Source of the DNA: Physocladia obscura
Lineage: Eukaryota > Chytridiomycota > Chytridiomycetes > Chytridiales > Chytriomycetaceae
Length of the DNA: 11,631 nt
Direction of reading: 5' to 3'
Assembly (NCBI GenBank): GCA_027596945.1
Contig: JADGJH010001155.1
Coordinates: forward strand, 1 to 11,631
Shown in pieces: positions 1 to 7,484 of the stretch. Positions within the stretch are counted from its first letter, which is position 1, and each line of letters begins with the position of its first letter. The notes below the pieces were generated by a model. That model was not told where the DNA came from. It searched no databases and saw nothing but the letters and a program-made list of their open reading frames with translations. The translations under genes and the position numbers were made by a program.

Positions 1-1
1 A

Positions 2-319
2 TATGAATTCAGATTGAAAATGTACAATGAACTTGATCCAGCTCACCTGGTTTGGATTGATGAATCTGGTTTCAACTCAAAAACTTTTAATCAAACACAC
101 AGTTTCAGTGTCAAATCAAAGAGAGCAAAAAAAAAAACAGGAGTTCACAGTCATACAGTGAGTTTATTAGCTGCTTTAAGCTTGGATGGAATTGTAAAAG
201 AGTATGTGTTGATGTGGCATGCTTTTTGGAAGTGGAGATCTCAGCAACTGCTTTTGATGCTGAGCCAAACTCCACAGCAACCACCCAGTTCCCCACCTTT
301 GATCCATAGATGTACTTGA
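2..319 (+). pseudogene. Tc1/mariner-IS630-type transposase fragment (DDE domain), degraded
   Basis: The reading frame is open from the window edge. Its first 65 or so residues look like the start of an IS630/Tc1 DDE_3 catalytic domain: LVWIDESGFN, where the first catalytic Asp is normally found in such IDE(S/T)GF motifs, then a basic stretch (KSKRAKKKTG) and the hydrophobic segment SLLAALSLDGIVKEYVL. After that (about position 205) the family pattern is lost. The frame runs on as low-similarity Ser/Gln/Pro-rich sequence and stops at 317-319 without a second catalytic Asp or the usual YSPDLNPIE-type motif, and I found no continuation in the other two frames. It is therefore read as a 3'-truncated copy whose 5' part lies outside the window. 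No terminal inverted repeat or target duplication can be defined here. The family call is firm; the reason for the break (deletion or decay) is inference. Confidence 0.7.
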
Positions 320-343
320 AAAACCCCTAACATTCAGATTGTA

Positions 344-700
344 TCAACAGTGAATATGTCTCTGTTTTGACTCTTTTGTTTGACTTGTGGTAAGTGAGGA
401 ATGAAATTGGTCTGCCAATCTTTCCAAATACTTCACCAATTTTGTTCTGCCTCTGATTGCAATATAAGAATTATGCATACATTTTTTATGAAAACTTACA
501 TATACATACTCCAATGATTGCCTTTGTATACTTGTGATTGTCAAGAGTTTGTTTTCTGGAACTGTCTTGCTGCCTCCTTTGCTGAGTTTTCTCTCAGTGA
601 CTGTAGCAGTGAACTTTGTATCATTGATTTCATCAATAGGGGAGCTTGAGCCATAAAATCTTAAAGGTTCATCCTTATTCAATGGATTGTTATCAGCCAT
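344..700 (-). CDS. Doubtful hypothetical protein, possibly one intron
   Basis: A 118-codon minus-strand frame starts at an ATG (698-700) and is not recognised as any family. It is polar and basic (TERKLSKGGSKTVPENK near residues 34-50, LVKYLERLADQFHSSL near 88-103). Inside it lies an intron-like segment that begins GTATGT and ends CAATCAG, 57 nt long, whose removal keeps the frame and gives SLEGRTKLVKYLERL across the junction. This lends some support to a real transcript. Against it: the region is AT-rich, lies directly beside a transposase relic, and the frame could be part of the same mobile element or chance. No homologue is claimed. Confidence 0.28.
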   Translation of the reverse strand: MADNNPLNKDEPLRFYGSSSPIDEINDTKFTATVTERKLSKGGSKTVPENKLLTITSIQRQSLEYVYVSFHKKCMHNSYIAIRGRTKLVKYLERLADQFHSSLTTSQTKESKQRHIHC

Positions 701-1162
701 TTCTGAAATTCAATCTGAAGTTCAACTTGAGCTTTGTTTTTGGGTGAAAATGAACATCATTTCTGACTTGCTCATTTTTTGCCAGTGACAACTTTTGACC
801 AATTTGCTTTAAATTGTGTAAACAAAGCTAAAAATTGACCTATGCTTCATTCAAGAAAAGAAGAAGACTGATCAGTAAAGAATTTAATAAGTCACATAGT
901 TGCCAGCACTGAAGTTTTCTTGAAATTAATTGATCCAAAGACAAGATGAGTAACTTGCTGGACAAGACTGCAAGCCCTCTACACATACACTTGTCAAATG
1001 AAAGCTATAAGTTTTCTGTTTATCAAATATTCTTTGTTTGGCTTGTTACTCAAAATTGATTCACTTTTCTTTCTTGTGTTTCTTTTTGCGCGAATTTTTT
1101 GAATATTTATTATGAAAACTTGGTCGTGGGGGTGGATAACAATAATCGTTCATTACTAAAAG
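701..1162. other. Non-coding AT-rich stretch
   Basis: No credible reading frame on either strand. The sequence is AT-rich with many short homopolymers, like the preceding transposon-derived stretch. The right end contains the 3' flank of the zinc-finger gene, including its probable polyadenylation signal. Confidence 0.5.
1106..1111 (-). terminator. Probable poly(A) signal of the zinc-finger gene
   Basis: A canonical AATAAA on the minus strand lies 52 nt downstream of the zinc-finger stop codon, inside an AT-rich 3' flank. Assignment is by position and consensus only. Confidence 0.45.
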
Positions 1163-2459
1163 TTATTCAACAAGGTGTATCCCATCCCCCCTCATCTTTG
1201 ACAAATGAATCATAAGAACACGTGAATTCTTAAACCCGCACGGACAATACTGGCAAACAAACGGCCTTGATGACAGATCATGAACACTGCTATGTTTCTC
1301 AAGATGGCCGCGCTGAGAAAACCGCATGTCGCAGACAGGACACGCGAACGGCCGGTTTCGCTGCGGCGCATGGATGCGTGAAACATGTTGTTTGAGCATT
1401 CCTGGATATTCAAACGATGCGTCGCATTCTGGACAGATGTGGAGGGTTTTTTCTTGTGATGATTGGGATGCAGTGGATGAAGATTGAGGCTTGGGATTTG
1501 TTTCGGATTCGGTTGTCTTTATTGAAATAAAATGACTATCAGTTTCGCTGTTAATCTGATTTTCTCTCCTTTGAAAATTTTACCTGGGCAGCAGCAGCAG
1601 CAGCAGATGCAGCAGCTCCACGAATGCTATGAACTTTCGACGCGTGTACCGCAAGATCCCGCCGCGACTTGAAAGAAACATTTGTGCATCCCCTGTTGCA
1701 AGCCCACGGCCTGTCGCCCGAATGCACAATCGAGTGGCGCGCAAGCCGATCAGCGAACGCAAAAGACGCGTCGCATTGGCTGCAAACAAATTCTTTCATT
1801 ATGTAAGAGGTTTCGTTGACGCCGTTGTATTCAGAATCGTGGCTGGTGCCAAATAGAATTTCGTTATCGGTGAGGGTGAGGAAATCGTCGGTTGATAATG
1901 TGCCGGAGTAGTTGTAGTTAATTGGAGTGGGATATTTAGCCATGTATTTTGCGACCAGGCGTTTGTCGCGTTCTTCGTAGGGATTTGTGACGTCAGGGAA
2001 ATGAACACGTTGGTGCAGAAAAAGGAGCTGGTTTGATTTATTTGATTCGGAATAGGGAGTTTCGTTGGATATCAAAGTGTTTTGGGTGTTGCAGGTGTTC
2101 AGTACTGTGCTAAAGGAGAAGAAAAAGAAAGGGGGGTTGAATCAAACCTTCCGCTTGAGAAAAGACTCGCCACATTGTAGGCATTCGTAAAAAGAAACAG
2201 CAGCCCCCGGGCTAGTCTCCCCTGCAATTTTACGCAACGCATCGAAAGGCGTTGGCGGGAGGGCTTCACCGTGCGCCGCTCCACCTCCAGAATCGGCTTT
2301 AGTTTCTTGCGATATTTTTGCTTTCAAATAAGGCGCACCACTACTCTCCTCTCTATTCAAAGCCGCATCCCCGCACTTCGTCAGAAAGAAAGAATAGTTT
2401 GGTGTTGCCGCCGCCGGAGTGCTGTGTGAGAGTGCGGGTTGTTCGTATGCAAACTCCAT
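1163..2459 (-). CDS. C2H2 zinc-finger protein, 3 exons
   Basis: Likely a nuclear DNA-binding regulator. Proposed exons on the minus strand are 2459-2148, 2027-1584 and 1516-1163, giving about 369 residues. The first junction is supported by protein logic: exon 1 ends CLQCGESFLKRK, and the acceptor AACCAG at 2030-2028 continues LLFLHQRVH, making a textbook C-x2-C-x12-H-x3-H finger. Exon 2 adds a finger in FVCSQC...RHSIVH and an atypical C-x3-C finger (ACNRGC...VHASKVH), then a polyalanine run. Exon 3 has two further fingers (CPEC...HVSRIH; CPVC...HSSVH) and a last, incomplete one (CQYC...IHLSKM), where the final His is out of spacing. The N-terminal 90 residues are low-complexity (Ala/Gly/Pro). 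The exon 2 donor is CAG/GTAAAA; its partner acceptor is uncertain (AATAAAG gives a 67-nt intron; AATCAG would give an unlikely 28-nt one). The DNA target is unknown. Confidence 0.82.
1588..1616 (-). repeat. GCA/TGC trinucleotide repeat encoding polyalanine
   Basis: Six uninterrupted GCA units on the plus strand, then a degenerate tail, encode an Ala-rich run interrupted by one Ser on the minus strand. The run sits immediately before the second intron donor of the zinc-finger gene. Such runs are prone to length variation. Confidence 0.8.
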
Positions 2460-2615
2460 TGAATTTGACTGTTATTCCAGTGTTTTTTTTTCTTTAACAG
2501 CCAAACACAATACAAAGATGATGAGGCCCAGAGGCTACGGAATGGCACCGCTTTAATGCCAGCAAATATAAGCTATATAGGCAGAGCTTTTCGGTTCGAC
2601 CTTCTCTTGGGCTTT

Positions 2616-2632
2616 ATTGGATACCAATATCC
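2616..2632. repeat. Inverted repeat made of ATTGG/CCAAT
   Basis: ATTGG-ATA-CCAAT overlaps a second small palindrome, GGATA-CCAA-TATCC. It lies about 160 bp upstream of the zinc-finger start codon. CCAAT in both orientations could bind a HAP/NF-Y complex, which is inference from the consensus only. Confidence 0.4.
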
Positions 2633-2819
2633 GCTAAACAAAACACAGTTCCAAAAGTTCACGCTCGATGTTTTAACGGAAACTTGAAGTGAAGACAGTT
2701 TGAGCGACGTTTTTATAAACATCTCAATATTGTTAAAATAAAGCGATATCGACACTGACAGATCGTCTCTTATTTACCTAAATCATAATCATCCGAAACA
2801 CTATATGAGCATCCAACAG

Positions 2820-2835
2820 TGAGATAATAATCTCA
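2820..2835. repeat. Short inverted repeat TGAGAT-N4-ATCTCA
   Basis: Perfect 6-bp arms with an AATA spacer in AT-rich intergenic DNA. Function unknown; arms this short can arise by chance. Confidence 0.4.
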
Positions 2836-2853
2836 TGAATATACTTACTGGTT

Positions 2854-2871
2854 TTAATCAATTTTGATTAA
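2854..2871. repeat. Short inverted repeat TTAATCA-N4-TGATTAA
   Basis: Perfect 7-bp arms around ATTT, only 18 nt downstream of the preceding inverted repeat. Possibly a regulatory site or chance in AT-rich DNA. Confidence 0.4.
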
Positions 2872-3462
2872 CTGCTTACATTGTTGAAGTATGTTGTTTT
2901 ATTTAACGGACATTACCTTTCAAAGTCATTGGTGACAACGACACGAAATATATATTTAAAAATCCATTGTAACAACCAGCCAGTGCCACAACTGCAGAAT
3001 AATTTCCGATACCACACACAACGAGCGTTAACAAAAACTGGTGTAGTTCGCAGCAACCTATGAAAAAGAAAACAGCCCAATTAAACACTCCAACAGTAGA
3101 ACAATTGACAGTCGATTAGTGTTCTTTCGTGGCGGAGTTTCTTTGGATATCGTTTAACAGCAGGATGAGAGAGAAGAATACCATTACTTCTGGTTTTGGT
3201 TTTTTCCTCTTATTAGCACTTTTTAAGATTCATCTTTGTGTCAAACTTATCACGACATCAACTGCATTGAGTGGCCAACAAGTAACAATTTGCCACCAAT
3301 ATTTATGTATTAATTTAACAGAAAGCAGCGCACTACGCGCAGAGTCGAAAATCAAATTATTGCATCCAAAACGCATACATGGCAACAAAGAGGGATCAAA
3401 ATTGTCTAATACCTAATTTTTTATTGTTTAATACAAATCAACTAATGGGATCAGTCTTTTAC

Positions 3463-3570
3463 ATTCGTTTCCAGGGGGGATGGAAACGAATTAGCGCTTG
3501 CAGATGCGCTAGGTTATAGGCGGATTATCTACATTGGAAGCGGTGGGCAGTTTGGTTCCAAAATTTTTTT
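3463..3570. other. Cluster of three hairpins followed by a T-run
   Basis: Three potential stem-loops follow each other: 11-bp perfect arms ATTCGTTTCCA/TGGAAACGAAT around a GGGGGGA loop (3463-3491); AGCGC/GCGCT around 8 nt (3493-3510); and TTGGAA/TTCCAA around 16 nt (3534-3561). Seven T follow at 3564-3570. On the plus strand this resembles a small structured RNA with a Pol III-type terminator; on the minus strand it would fall downstream of the qorB-like mRNA. No clear A-box/B-box pair or tRNA fold is seen, so no RNA class is assigned. The first hairpin could also be two transposon ends brought together. Confidence 0.35.
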
Positions 3571-3575
3571 GAATT

Positions 3576-3581
3576 TTTATT
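3576..3581 (-). terminator. Probable poly(A) signal of the qorB-like gene
   Basis: AATAAA on the minus strand, 54 nt downstream of the stop codon of the oxidoreductase gene. Assigned by consensus and position. Confidence 0.45.
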
Positions 3582-3635
3582 TGTTGGAAGTTTTAATTGT
3601 GTTTAACTTTCGCTTTGCGCACAGTCATACTATTT

Positions 3636-4526
3636 TTAGTGGCTCTGAGCAGTTGGTGGATGAGCGACAGCCTCCTTCACGTAAACTTTCCAATCTTCCG
3701 GCTGTCCGCCAATCAAGTCAACCAAATCCGTGGTTTCTACATACAATCCGCCGACAGCGGCGCCAACATCACTGTCGGCCAAGATCTCCGCAAAAGTCGC
3801 CGGCAACCCAAAAGATGTCAGCAGCGCCACGTATTCAGCCTCAGGAAAATTCTTGTACACAATTGTTCTTCCCGCGTGTTTTGAAATTTCGGCCGCATAT
3901 TCCGACGGTCTGACGGGAACTCCGCCAAGCTCGTAAATTTCCTTGAGCGCGCCAACGCCAGTTACGGAACGCACGGCAGCGGCAGCGGAGGCTCGGGCGT
4001 AGTCATTACGTGTGGCAAGAGAAAATTGGGCGTCTTTCGATGCACCGAGAACTGCACTGCTCGCCAAAACTCCGCCAATACTTTCAGTCCAGTTTTCAGT
4101 GTACCAGCTGTTACGCAAGAACACGTGTTTCAGAGAGGACTGCGCAGCCAAGTATTCTTCCGTCTGTTTGTGTTCGCTAGCAAGCTTAAGTACAGTGGTT
4201 TCCGCATTTAAAATACTTGTGTAAAGCACGGTTTTAACGCCGGCAGAAACGGCCGCATCAATAACAGCCTTGTGTTCAGTAAAACGCGAGCCAACATTGT
4301 TTGACGAAATCAGAATTACTGCCGACACTCCGGAAAGAGCAGCCGTAAGGGCAGATGCATTATCTGAGTAGTCAAACTTGCGCACTTCCACATTGGAAGC
4401 AAACGTTTTCTTTGCCGGGTTGCGCACGAGAGCGATCGTTTGCACGGCAGTGTTAGCAGCGAGGATTTCAACAATCTTATAACCGAGTTGTCCCGAAGCG
4501 CCAGTGACTGCGATTGTGGTGGTCAT
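3636..4526 (-). CDS. qorB: NmrA/QorB-type NAD(P)H:quinone oxidoreductase (atypical SDR)
   Basis: A single-exon, 296-residue protein, close in length to E. coli QorB (about 286). The N-terminal Rossmann fold carries GASGQLG (residues 9-15, the GxxGxxG nucleotide-binding loop) and LVRNPAK (33-39), typical of NADPH recognition. Family blocks follow in order: ISSNNVGSR (73-81), YTSILNAETT (102-111), LRNSWYTEN (137-145), and LADSDVGAAVGGLY towards the C-terminus, all in the same order as in QorB. Proteins of this type reduce quinones with NADPH or act as redox-sensing NmrA-like regulators; which applies here cannot be told from sequence. No signal or membrane segment, so cytosolic. The start ATG has A at -3. 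It is the only intact gene here without an intron, which fits either a bacterial origin or simple intron loss. The symbol denotes family similarity, not proven orthology. Confidence 0.9.
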   Translation of the reverse strand: MTTTIAVTGASGQLGYKIVEILAANTAVQTIALVRNPAKKTFASNVEVRKFDYSDNASALTAALSGVSAVILISSNNVGSRFTEHKAVIDAAVSAGVKTVLYTSILNAETTVLKLASEHKQTEEYLAAQSSLKHVFLRNSWYTENWTESIGGVLASSAVLGASKDAQFSLATRNDYARASAAAAVRSVTGVGALKEIYELGGVPVRPSEYAAEISKHAGRTIVYKNFPEAEYVALLTSFGLPATFAEILADSDVGAAVGGLYVETTDLVDLIGGQPEDWKVYVKEAVAHPPTAQSH

Positions 4527-4551
4527 TCTTTCTTCCTTTTTTATAGTTAAT

Positions 4552-4572
4552 AAATTGCTATTGTTGCAATTT
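4552..4572. repeat. Inverted repeat AAATTGC-N7-GCAATTT upstream of qorB-like ATG
   Basis: Perfect 7-bp arms with a 7-nt spacer, starting about 25 bp upstream of the start codon, so probably within the 5' UTR or core promoter. It could be a dimer-binding site or an mRNA hairpin. Confidence 0.45.
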
Positions 4573-4626
4573 GTCTGAAAAGATGTTCCCCTTTTATAGT
4601 TGCTTCATGTCGCAATCAATTTCGTG

Positions 4627-4666
4627 TTTGATTTCGAATTTTTTATGCTTTGATTTCGAATTTTTT
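4627..4666. repeat. Tandem direct repeat of TTTGATTTCGAATTTTTT
   Basis: Two identical 18-nt copies (4627-4644 and 4649-4666) lie 22 bp apart, that is about two helical turns, some 100-140 bp upstream of the qorB-like start codon. Each copy contains the palindrome TTCGAA. The geometry suits two regulator molecules binding the same helix face; this is inference. Confidence 0.6.
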
Positions 4667-4828
4667 GTCATGCCTTGAGAATAGTTGAATATTATAAATA
4701 TTAATTCTTTATCAAATAGCCATATTTTCAATTATTCGTCATCTGTAATTCAAAACATAAACAAACTGCAGGCTGCATATGATAAAACGGCTTGATCCCA
4801 GAATAGTGAGCAAACAGCAATCTCTGAG

Positions 4829-4840
4829 ACGAGTACTCGT
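4829..4840. repeat. 12-bp perfect palindrome ACGAGTACTCGT
   Basis: A complete palindrome without spacer, midway between the two divergent genes. It is a candidate site for a symmetric dimeric factor. Confidence 0.45.
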
Positions 4841-5135
4841 ACACAAGCCTATGCTGCTGCTAGACTTTGTATTTAAATGCATGCTGGAAACTCTCCAGAT
4901 GTCTTGTGTGAATTTATTTTGTCTGTTGATTTAGTATCATATTTAGGTGAATAAAATGCAAAAAAAATAGAGCCGACATAAGTCTTGCGGGTGTTTCAAA
5001 ATTTCCCAATACGTTATTTTTGAAAACATGAACAAACTGTTTCGCAGGTTTATGATTGGTTGGAGATTAATGGTCTGAAATTTTTGATTTGATCTTTTTT
5101 TTGTTGACAAAAGAATTGTCAAAAATTTCGACAAA

Positions 5136-6110
5136 ATGGATACGGCAACTGCAACAGTGATTCTTCCCATAAAAGCTCCTGAGATGTCTTTACATGATGC
5201 TGACGTTAAACTGCCTTTATTAACCGAAACCGGATCTACCGCAACTTTGTTTGAAATCGCTGATATAAACCTCCCGAAAATTATTGTCACGGCGCCAGCA
5301 ACACCACCGCCATCCACAATCCATGACGATCAGCAAAATTTGCCTCCAAAACCACAGCTCACAATTAAATTTTTTGATGACAGTCGCGTTTGTCAAGATT
5401 CCGACCCAAACAGCTACGCAAATTATCTTTATCTACCCCACCTCGACGTTTTAATCACAGACTGGTTGAAGAATTTTAATGAAGAAGCGCTACGTGATGG
5501 GTTCAGAGATCTTGTCGGGTTGGACGAGGTTTCTACTGTTGCGGTTGAGAGGCTTTTTGAAGGAGTCATGAGAACAAGTGGTGGTGCGGTGGCAAAAACT
5601 GCGAGAGCTCTTCCAGGGGTCATTCGCGGTAGCGGTGGCGGAGTATGTTGTGAGATTGTGATGCGGAGGTGAGAATTAAAAAAATGTTCATTTTTTTATT
5701 TTGTTTTTTGTTTTTGATACATTCTTTTTCCTTCTAGTTTGAAAACCCTCGTTTCTAAGATAAAAGAGACTGCCAAATCCATCCCTAAAGTTTACAAATA
5801 CACGGGAATTATCTACGGCGTCCTCCTTGTTGAATTCGAAAAAGAATTCTCGATTCTGCAGCTCGCAATCATGTTTGAAGAATTCATCCGAGACGACACG
5901 GAGGACATGTTGATGTTGAAAGTTGTTTCACAGGTTTTGTGCGCTGTGCAAGTGATGCGGGGCGATGATTACCTTGTGGCGTTGTATGTGCGGCAGCGTA
6001 TTCCGTTACAAGTGTTTTGGGCGGCGGGAAGTCGTAGTGATGACGTTGTAGACGATTTCTTACAGAATAATTCGTTGGATTGTTTGCTGAATATTCGTTT
6101 TGAGGGTTGA
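5136..6110 (+). CDS. Hypothetical protein, 2 exons, family not recognised
   Basis: Exons 5136-5668 and 5738-6110 are joined across a 69-nt intron (GTGAGA...TTCTAG, with a T-rich 3' half). The junction is in phase (AG+T) and gives MRSLKTLVSKIKE, for about 301 residues. The start ATG is in an A-rich context (ACAAAATGG). The N-terminal 75 residues are likely disordered, with a Thr/Pro segment (APATPPPSTIHDD at 53-65). Residues 76-140 (KFFDDSRVCQ..., LPHLDVLITDWLKNF) and the C-terminal 125 residues are strongly helical with hydrophobic periodicity (YTGIIYGVLLVEFEKEF; QLAIMFEEFI; VVSQVLCAVQVM), suggesting an alpha-helical repeat or bundle domain. There is no signal peptide and no clear membrane helix. 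The splice structure and coding-like composition make it a real gene; its function is unknown. Confidence 0.75.
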
Positions 6111-6212
6111 GAATAAAAACAAAATAAAAACAAATAAATTTAATAAATGACTGTATATATTGAGGATTTTATGTTTAATTTTTTGAAAATTAAAAAGGGT
6201 TTGTTTATTTAA
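6111..6212. terminator. Convergent 3' ends with poly(A) signals on both strands
   Basis: Only 102 bp separate the stop codons of the rightward unknown gene and the leftward carbonic anhydrase. Several AATAAA copies follow the first gene (from 6112), and one on the minus strand (6204-6209) starts 4 nt past the carbonic anhydrase stop. The two transcripts probably overlap or nearly meet. Confidence 0.55.
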
Positions 6213-7484
6213 TTAACGCGAATTGCCACCATCTTCTGGATACAAATTATAAATGTAATCAAACTCTTTCGTCTCGCCTTTCCAATTAACGTCCAGTTTC
6301 TTCAGAGTTCCAGCGGCCGGATCAAATACTAACGCGTGAACACGCGGGAGCGCGAGTCCCTGTTCTTTATACGATTTCATTCTGGTTCTTTGGACGCATC
6401 CTGTTTTCAATACGTTCAGACATTGCTCGATTACGCTTTTTGTTTTATAATTATAATTATTATCATTAATATTTTGTGTGTGAACAATTGTATAATTAGC
6501 TTTTTTCTTTCCCTTTCTTTTTTTTTTAATCAATATGTATATACTTGAATTCGACAAGTTTGCGATGTTTTTCGTCCTCATCTTTGATTGGATTCAATTC
6601 AACATGATGCGTGCGTTGAACATCACGGATGTTGCGGATCCAATTTTCGATTATTCCGTGGTCCATTTGTTTGTAAGAGCTTCTCACTGCCCTACGCGTG
6701 AAAAAAATATTAAAATAAACAAAAATAATAATTGTTTTCATTTTATTTTTTTACCCACCCACAGTCGTAATGCCCACAAACAATAATATGGGGCACATGA
6801 AGACGCGTAACGGCAAACTCAATGGCGCTGAGGACGTTCAAGTCTGAACCGCAAACAAGGTTGCCGACGTTTCTGTGAATAAACAGATCACCGTAGTTAA
6901 CGTTCATCAGGACAGTAGGATCAACGCGCGCGTCACAACAGCCAATATAAAGATAGTTTGGTGATTGTCCTTTACCTTCAGAAGAAAGAAAAATAAAAAA
7001 TATCAAGTTTAAAATTGAAAGAAAAAAAAAAAAAAGTGTTCACCAATTCTTGTGAAAAATTCCGGATCTTTTTGTTTCATCTATGGAAGTGTAATCGCGG
7101 CTCAATGGATATAGTTGGGTTTATGGATCACAGGAAAGGAAAAAAAAAAGATTTCTATATTTCTTCTGAATTTTGTGATCTTACTTTTTAAGTGCTCTAT
7201 CGCTTCTAGTAGTCGTAAACACATACCTGCTGAGCCCAGTTCCCGCTATTTTCAAGAATATCTTTTAGATCCGGATCGGAACCTTTCAACGCATCCTTAA
7301 TTTTCTGCCTGTCCAATTGTGGTGGTTGTGTCGGTGAAACTTTGGAAGAAAATGATTTGGCTGTGAAGACAGCAGACACAACGCGAAAAACAGAAGACGA
7401 GGAAAAGATTGCCTTTTTCGCTGGAGAAAAATATTCGCCGCGCGCAATCGAGCCAGTTGCTGCCAACAATGGAAAGCGAAACAT
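6213..7484 (-). CDS. Beta-carbonic anhydrase, probably mitochondrial, 5 exons
   Basis: Zinc enzyme for reversible CO2 hydration to bicarbonate. Minus-strand exons 7484-7227, 7080-7044, 6975-6759, 6691-6545 and 6435-6213 join in phase to 293 residues. The order of family blocks is intact: MKQKDPEFFTRIGKGQSP (87-104), YIGCCDARVDP (108-118), GDLFIHRNVGNLV (127-139), HIIVCGHYDCG (161-171), ENWIRNIRDV and NVIEQCLNV. Expected zinc ligands are Cys111, His167 and Cys170, with the Asp113-Arg115 dyad; the usual SDSR is CDAR here, with an extra Cys112 next to the zinc Cys. Residues 1-50 are rich in Arg, Lys, Ser, Ala and Phe and lack acids almost entirely, typical of a mitochondrial presequence, so the start at 7484 (context CAAAAATG) is preferred to in-frame codons further upstream. 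Fungal counterparts include NCE103. Intron lengths are 146, 68, 67 and 109 nt; the last ends in the purine-rich AAAAAG. Confidence 0.92.

Larger units (their letters stand above)
2460..3635. other. Long intergenic region without a convincing gene
   Basis: About 1.2 kb between two minus-strand genes. Short open stretches exist on both strands, but none shows a recognisable domain, a matched splice structure or coding-like composition. The left part should hold the promoter of the zinc-finger gene, the right part the 3' flank of the qorB-like gene. It contains several short inverted repeats, listed separately. Confidence 0.6.
4527..5135. promoter_or_regulatory. Divergent intergenic promoter region
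   Basis: The 609 bp between the qorB-like gene (leftward) and the unknown two-exon gene (rightward) must hold both promoters. No coding sequence is apparent. It contains an inverted repeat at 4552-4572, a tandem 18-nt direct repeat at 4627-4666, and a 12-bp palindrome at 4829-4840. A CCCCT at about 4587-4591 matches the yeast stress-response core, but one 5-mer is weak evidence. Confidence 0.55.

Noticed and set aside
1588..1616. CAG/GCA repeat as a CRISPR or mobile-element signature
   Set aside because: It is a simple coding microsatellite for polyalanine, without spacers or flanking element structure.
2509..2555. Short plus-strand ATG frame (MMRPRGYGMAPL) after a TTTAACAG acceptor-like site
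   Set aside because: Only twelve codons with no upstream exon found; cannot be distinguished from chance.
2585..2605. GGTTCGAC resembling a tRNA B-box
   Set aside because: No A-box at the right distance and no cloverleaf could be drawn around it.
3129..3416. 95-codon plus-strand frame starting with GTG
   Set aside because: No ATG at its start, no recognisable domain, no splice partner and an AT-driven composition; treated as chance.
3569..3936. Overlapping plus-strand frames of up to 114 codons
   Set aside because: They lie opposite the well-supported qorB-like coding sequence and are shadow frames.
4943..5317. 124-codon minus-strand frame
   Set aside because: Half of it is antisense to exon 1 of the two-exon unknown gene, the rest is AT-rich promoter; no family resemblance.
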